From assembly GCA_964428015.1 (NCBI GenBank), contig CAYRWR010000006.1, forward strand, positions 65,812 to 129,811: a DNA stretch of 64,000 bases. The letters are read 5' to 3'. The DNA is from CAYRWR01 sp964428015. GTDB taxonomy: Bacteria; Spirochaetota; Brevinematia; Brevinematales; CAYRWR01. How positions within the stretch are numbered: the stretch's first letter is position 1; each line of letters starts with the position of its first letter. This document shows, piece by piece, positions 59,692-64,000 of this stretch. The notes below the pieces were generated by a model. The model did no database searches and was not told where the DNA came from. It saw only the letters and a list, made by a program, of their open reading frames with translations. The translations under genes and the position numbers were made by a program.

Positions 59692-61227
59692 CTATTCCAG
59701 CATCGAAATTATGGCGTAGGGGTCTTCACAGTCGCCTGGAAAGGTTACTTTAAGTATATCTGGCGAAATTTCTATTTCTTTTGCGGTCACAGCCTGTGTA
59801 CAGACTGATAAAATTTTCTGATTGAGATCTGCATAATCATTCTCACTGATTGCGGGAAGACTAAGGAAAAATTTATTCAAACCGTATCGGGAGAGACCTG
59901 CAGAAGAGGGGAGTATGGTTGCTATCTCAGAGAAAATTGATTCAAGTTTGTTAAGGCTATCTTTAGACCCATAATGTTTAAAATATTCTTTTATGTTTTT
60001 AAAGGTGATCATACAAAACGTGATGTCTGTATCATAGTTCTGGGCCTTGGTAGTCTCATCAACAATTGAAGTTATTAAAGGATGAAAAGGATCTTCAATC
60101 TTTTTTTGCTGTTGTGATAATATGTCTGTTAACAAAATAGGAGGGGCCATCTGTGAAGCTATGATAGAAAAGAGATTTTTAATTTCCTCATTTTGAGAAG
60201 AGATTTTGTATAATTCTGAATTAAAAATCAGCAAAATTCCGACAAGTGTATCAACACTCAATAAAGGTACAGCCAGACAGATTTGTCTCAGTCCTAATTG
60301 CTGACTCAATTCTTCAGATAATAGAATAAAATTGCCTTCTTTGGAATCAATTAATTTAGTCAAAACTTCATCCTGAACAATAGTCATACCCTTGAGGCTG
60401 TCACTAAAACCATCATGTTCAACCAATTCCAAACGGTCCTGTTTATTGAGAATTAATAGTGATTTATTTACACCAAAACCGGTGTTTAAAGTTTCCATTA
60501 TAAGAGAAAGTACCAGGGCATGATCTGATGTTGAATTAATAACCTGACTGATCTCATAAAGTGCTGAGAGTTCATTATATTTTTTATCTAATTTTTCATA
60601 AAGACTGGCATTTTCCAGTGCAACACCGGCCAATGAAGAGAGGGTGAGACAGAAGTCTCTTTCGGATGCAGTTAAATCTGATTTATCAAATTTTTGTCCT
60701 AATAGAATAAATCCAAAAACACCATCTTTTCCCGCGAGTGGGATGATAGAACTAAAATCCAGGCTGGATAACTGGCTTTTTACCAGATCAAATTGCGAAA
60801 GGTCTATAAATTGATGCTGATTCTCTTCTTCATTAAGAAAATTGATAATATTGAGCGATAGATCAAGCTTAAGCAGGGTATCAAAGCCTCTTTTACCAAT
60901 AACATTTGCAGCTTCATCCTGGATTTTTAAGACGGCTACATCTGAAATTTGAAAATGTCCCATAAAAGTAAAAATTATTATTTGTAAGAGATCCTGGAAA
61001 TTTAAAGTCGAATTGATTTCCCGACTAATTTCCAGAAGAGTCTGCATGTCAATAAGTTTTCTATCCAGTAATTCCCGGACATTATTGATTTTACTATGTA
61101 GGACTTGTTTGAGTGCAATGACTTCACCTCTGGATAGAGATTTATCCGATATTTGTTCTTCCAGATTTTCCAGATCGAAATGGACATTACCCCAGCGGTA
61201 TTGTGATGCTTTATCTCTTAATCCCAT
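59692..61227 (-). CDS. Tandem GAF protein with degenerate GGDEF domain
   Basis: 511 aa. A short helical N-terminus (about 15-55) precedes two GAF domains (about 65-215 and 225-360), joined by a coiled coil. The C-terminal 140 residues have a GGDEF-type fold, but the active loop reads RYGLNKFFLSLP in place of RYGGDEF, so diguanylate cyclase activity is lost. It could bind c-di-GMP or be a protein-interaction module. Its start overlaps the end of the acidic protein region, with 3 bases between stop and start, and it lies upstream of the FapA-like gene. Confidence 0.78.
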   Translation of the reverse strand: MGLRDKASQYRWGNVHFDLENLEEQISDKSLSRGEVIALKQVLHSKINNVRELLDRKLIDMQTLLEISREINSTLNFQDLLQIIIFTFMGHFQISDVAVLKIQDEAANVIGKRGFDTLLKLDLSLNIINFLNEEENQHQFIDLSQFDLVKSQLSSLDFSSIIPLAGKDGVFGFILLGQKFDKSDLTASERDFCLTLSSLAGVALENASLYEKLDKKYNELSALYEISQVINSTSDHALVLSLIMETLNTGFGVNKSLLILNKQDRLELVEHDGFSDSLKGMTIVQDEVLTKLIDSKEGNFILLSEELSQQLGLRQICLAVPLLSVDTLVGILLIFNSELYKISSQNEEIKNLFSIIASQMAPPILLTDILSQQQKKIEDPFHPLITSIVDETTKAQNYDTDITFCMITFKNIKEYFKHYGSKDSLNKLESIFSEIATILPSSAGLSRYGLNKFFLSLPAISENDYADLNQKILSVCTQAVTAKEIEISPDILKVTFPGDCEDPYAIISMLE

Positions 61228-61230
61228 CTA

Positions 61231-63459
61231 TCAGACACCCAACTTATCCAGAATTTTTACATAAAGATCATAATATTCAGACTGTGAAAATTCTTTTATT
61301 TTTTCTTCAGGCAAATCTTCCAAAAGATTGTCCAGATATTGAAGTACTTTTTTCATTTCATCTTTTGTATCTAAACTCAGCGATTCTACTTTGTTCTGGA
61401 TAATCTGTTCTTTTTCTTCTCTGCTAAAATCTTCTGTCCCATTGAGACTGTACATTTCCGGATTGATAGCATCATCCTGATCCAGTGAATGTTCCGGTTT
61501 AATAATATCTTCTTCCAGAATTTCTACATGATCTTCTTCTATATCATCAGGGACGGGTAGAGTGTCTATTTTGTTATCATCAGAGTCTGGTGCAGAAGCA
61601 ATAATCATGGCTTCTGTATCACTCATCTCAGCAAAAGTAAGATCCTCTTCCAAACTTTCCACCTCAGGAGATTCATGAATCACAATTTCTTCCATCTGAG
61701 GCATTTCTTCAAAATCTGAAATAGGTAATTCTTCTTCCTGAACAGCTTCTGGTTCCTGGTTTAATGACATTTCAGAAGCGGATGATATAATGGTTTCGTC
61801 TTCATCAATAGGTTCCAGTGTTATAGCTGTTTCACCGTTGATATCGGGTTCTGAAATATTAATATCTTCGATCTCGGTTTTTCTGATTTCACTGAAGGTT
61901 TCTGCTTCATCAAGGGATGCCATTTCTACAAAATCATTTTGAGAAATGATGATTTCTTCTTCTATGGGTGTTGTATCTTCCTCAGACAGTTCAGTATCCT
62001 GTGTACTTATTCCCAATGATGGTTCACTGGATATTTCAATTTCATCAGTATCGGTTGGTCCAGGAATGGAAATTTCTTCAAGCTCGTCCATTTCCAGAGG
62101 TAAATCCTCTTCCAGATCAACCGGTTCCAAGTGAATATCAGACCCGATTTCCGGTTCTGGAGTACTGCTTTCTTTTTCTTCTTCATAAGATTCGGAAATG
62201 ACAGAATCAGTATCAGAATAATCGTCTGTCATAGGTACAACCAGATCATCTTCATCCAGGTCGATCAATTCGGCTTCTTCGGCAAGAATATCAGCCTGAT
62301 CACTTACAGGAGGATTTACTGAATTGTCCAGGCTGATGGCGCTGGCGTTAAAATCCGGTATATCGTGTGATGAAGCTTCTAAAAGTTCATCATCTCCCTC
62401 AGAAGGAATGGCATTTTCACCGTTATAAATAGCATATAGCTCTTCTACGTCAGTAGTTTTTTCATTACTTTTAGGTGAAATATCCAGGTCTGTAGGTGCT
62501 TCCGGGATTTCAATTGCCGGCCCCAGGTCAATGGTGTCAGTTTGAGGTTTTGCCAAAACATCAGGGGTAGAAGGAGAGAAGTCATTATCGTCATTAAGTG
62601 GAGATTCCAGGCCAATAGAAGGGTTTGAAGAAGTAATAATCGTTTCAGCAGCTTCTTCTTCCTCGTTCACTTCTATATCATTCAGTTCCTCTATGGAGAG
62701 TGCAATCGGTTCATCATCATCATCTTCCAGTGATTCTGAGGAGAGTTCAGAGACTTCTTCAAAGGAGAAATCACCAGATACTGTTTGAGAGGTTTGGTTA
62801 TCAATTTCTGATATTTCCGGAGTAGGGGCAACCGCTATATCTATGTCCAACAATTCTTCAGGAGTATCAGTTTCCTGCAAGATTATTTCGGATGATTCTT
62901 CCGGGACGTCATCCACCAGGTTGATTTCACCAATTTTATCTTCCTGGCCGTAGATCACATTATCCAGTTCTCGTCCATCAATGGAAATGATTTCATCATC
63001 GGCATCGAATACATATGCCTGTTCCAGGGCTTTTTCTTTTTGAAAGGTTTTGTCACTGACTTCTTTTTTTATCTCTTCCACTGGTTTAATTTCAGTGTTT
63101 TCCACCAGTACTGGTTCCGGAGTGTCGTTAATGATGTTCAAAGTCTCTGCAGCTCCGAGATTGGAATCTTCGCTGATTTCTTCCAGGGGAGCAGTGTCCT
63201 GAACCGGTTCTGGAGTAGGAGAAGACGTAAATTGAGGTTCGATATTGGTGGTCTGAGGGGTAGGCGTAGATTCGGATGAAGTAAAACTACTGTCCTGTTC
63301 CAGATCCAGAGATATACTATCAATACCGCTGTCAGTTATAGAAGTATCATTTTCGCTGCCCAGTTCGTCGATTTCCGAGATATCTATATCATCCAGACTG
63401 ATTGTTTCAATTTCAAGATCTAATTCAAAATCATCCACAATGTTGTTTTCCCCTGCCAT
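61231..63459 (-). CDS. Large acidic low-complexity protein
   Basis: 742 aa, mostly Asp, Glu, Ser, Thr and Pro from residues 1 to about 660, with no signal peptide, few aromatics and many E-E and D-E clusters: disordered and very acidic. The last 75 residues are different and helical (DFSREEKEQIIQNKVESLSL... LEDLPEEKIKEFSQSEYYDLYVK), resembling a small folded domain. Sequence family unknown. It is between fliS and the GAF protein in the same operon. A cytoplasmic scaffold or spacer is possible but not shown. ATGTTCCCTCTCC on the plus strand shows GGAGAGGG before its ATG. Confidence 0.7.
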   Translation of the reverse strand: MAGENNIVDDFELDLEIETISLDDIDISEIDELGSENDTSITDSGIDSISLDLEQDSSFTSSESTPTPQTTNIEPQFTSSPTPEPVQDTAPLEEISEDSNLGAAETLNIINDTPEPVLVENTEIKPVEEIKKEVSDKTFQKEKALEQAYVFDADDEIISIDGRELDNVIYGQEDKIGEINLVDDVPEESSEIILQETDTPEELLDIDIAVAPTPEISEIDNQTSQTVSGDFSFEEVSELSSESLEDDDDEPIALSIEELNDIEVNEEEEAAETIITSSNPSIGLESPLNDDNDFSPSTPDVLAKPQTDTIDLGPAIEIPEAPTDLDISPKSNEKTTDVEELYAIYNGENAIPSEGDDELLEASSHDIPDFNASAISLDNSVNPPVSDQADILAEEAELIDLDEDDLVVPMTDDYSDTDSVISESYEEEKESSTPEPEIGSDIHLEPVDLEEDLPLEMDELEEISIPGPTDTDEIEISSEPSLGISTQDTELSEEDTTPIEEEIIISQNDFVEMASLDEAETFSEIRKTEIEDINISEPDINGETAITLEPIDEDETIISSASEMSLNQEPEAVQEEELPISDFEEMPQMEEIVIHESPEVESLEEDLTFAEMSDTEAMIIASAPDSDDNKIDTLPVPDDIEEDHVEILEEDIIKPEHSLDQDDAINPEMYSLNGTEDFSREEKEQIIQNKVESLSLDTKDEMKKVLQYLDNLLEDLPEEKIKEFSQSEYYDLYVKILDKLGV

Positions 63460-63491
63460 AATGTTCCCTCTCCTTTAAAAATAACCTGGAC

Positions 63492-63905
63492 TCAACCTGA
63501 GACATTAAGTCTTTTATTTGCGTGTTGTTCTGCCTGGACCGGTTTCTGGTTGGTGAGAATTACTTCCCAGGCTTCCTTCAGGGTCTGAAGCAGTCCAATC
63601 ACCTCTTCAATGATGGACATATTCTTTTGAATGTTGGCTTCCAACAGACGCCGGTTGATATACAGATACAGGCTATATAGATTTTGTGCTATCTCTCCGG
63701 CTTCAAAATTCAGGGAAGAAATTAATTCAGAGATTATATCCTGGGCTTTAATGATATTGGTATTGACAATGTCATATCGCTTTATGGTATTGGATTCCTT
63801 GGCGATATTCAAAAACTTAATAGCCCCCTGATATAACATTACCACGAGTTTTAATCCACTGGCGGTCTCTATTTCTACTTCCTTGTAATTCTGATACCCT
63901 TCCAT
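63492..63905 (-). CDS. fliS: Flagellar export chaperone FliS
   Basis: 137 aa, the normal length of the four-helix FliS fold. The N-terminal YQNYKEVEIETASGLKLVVM followed by LYQGAIKFLNIA is the family signature. FliS binds the C-terminus of flagellin and keeps it unfolded until export. It heads an operon with the acidic, GAF and FapA-like genes. GAAGGGGTC lies before the ATG. A sigma-28-like promoter is upstream. Confidence 0.93.
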   Translation of the reverse strand: MEGYQNYKEVEIETASGLKLVVMLYQGAIKFLNIAKESNTIKRYDIVNTNIIKAQDIISELISSLNFEAGEIAQNLYSLYLYINRRLLEANIQKNMSIIEEVIGLLQTLKEAWEVILTNQKPVQAEQHANKRLNVSG

Positions 63906-63935
63906 TTCGACCCCTTCATGAAATATCTACAGTAT

Positions 63936-63962
63936 AAATCGGCAATAATGGTCGTTTTCTTA
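63936..63962 (-). promoter_or_regulatory. Sigma-28-like promoter of the fliS operon
   Basis: Minus strand TAAG (63959-63962), 15-base spacer, GCCGATTT (63936-63943). The FliA consensus is TAAA-N15-GCCGATAA; nine of twelve positions match at the exact spacing. Confidence 0.6.
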
Positions 63963-64000
63963 AAACAAGTTTAATTTGTTTTCATTTTATACAAAACATA

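Overview
The window looks like a chromosomal segment of a spirochaete (phylum Spirochaetota). The best evidence is a pair of FlaA-type proteins (sheath proteins of spirochaetal periplasmic flagella) at 50167-51704, with a fliS flagellar operon, a CRP-like protein with two cyclic-nucleotide domains, and many lipoproteins with relaxed lipoboxes. Base composition is moderate (about 40-45% G+C by eye), richer at 12-36 kb and AT-rich from 47 kb to the end. I cannot place it below phylum; an uncultured lineage is plausible.

Layout. 1-1177: end of a prephenate dehydratase-type gene and an inositol monophosphatase. 1188-5823 (minus): a type II secretion/pseudopilus operon (gspG-I-J-L-M and a GspC/PilP-like gene) with a distal secreted repeat protein. 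5958-8974: a DUF2207 membrane protein and small membrane or TPR proteins. 9028-9379 (minus): tmRNA with tag ANNYSYALAA. 9602-12514: glyA, the double cyclic-nucleotide-domain protein and a gamma-glutamylcyclotransferase-like gene. 12521-15703 (minus): three predicted outer-membrane proteins. 15791-19564 (minus): purM and secA. 19731-25273 is an accessory stretch: a cupredoxin-like lipoprotein with a decayed partner, an SH3-like protein, a zinc-finger short-chain dehydrogenase homologue, an orphan membrane protein behind a large palindrome, and a decayed solute-binding protein. 25388-30876: a multidomain extracellular alpha-amylase with a cre/LacI-type operator, then a divergent epimerase/TetR pair sharing a double operator. 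30910-40389 mixes metabolic and signalling genes with dispersed intergenic repeats and a frameshifted, truncated M23 peptidase gene.

39475-47281 is one long minus-strand operon: rdgB, priA, mrdA (PBP2), rodA, a BamE-like lipoprotein, an unknown gene and an EFR1-type ferredoxin. 47454-55750 (plus) holds DUF1015, a FlgD-like lipoprotein, panD and two flaA genes. A terminator follows, then a four-gene set: a seven-blade WD40 lipoprotein, a protein with a PilZ signature split by a GAF-like insert, a two-TM potassium channel with an RCK domain, and a separate cyclic-nucleotide-binding protein whose ribosome site overlaps the channel stop codon. This set is the best candidate for an undescribed signalling module. 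55799-57865 is a B12-dependent ribonucleotide reductase. 58795-63905 is a flagellar-type operon read from a sigma-28-like promoter: fliS, a 742-residue acidic protein, a GAF/degenerate-GGDEF protein and a FapA-like protein.

The genes suggest a motile, starch-degrading cell that uses both cyclic AMP (or cGMP) and cyclic di-GMP signals. No tRNA, rRNA, CRISPR array, transposase or prophage was seen.
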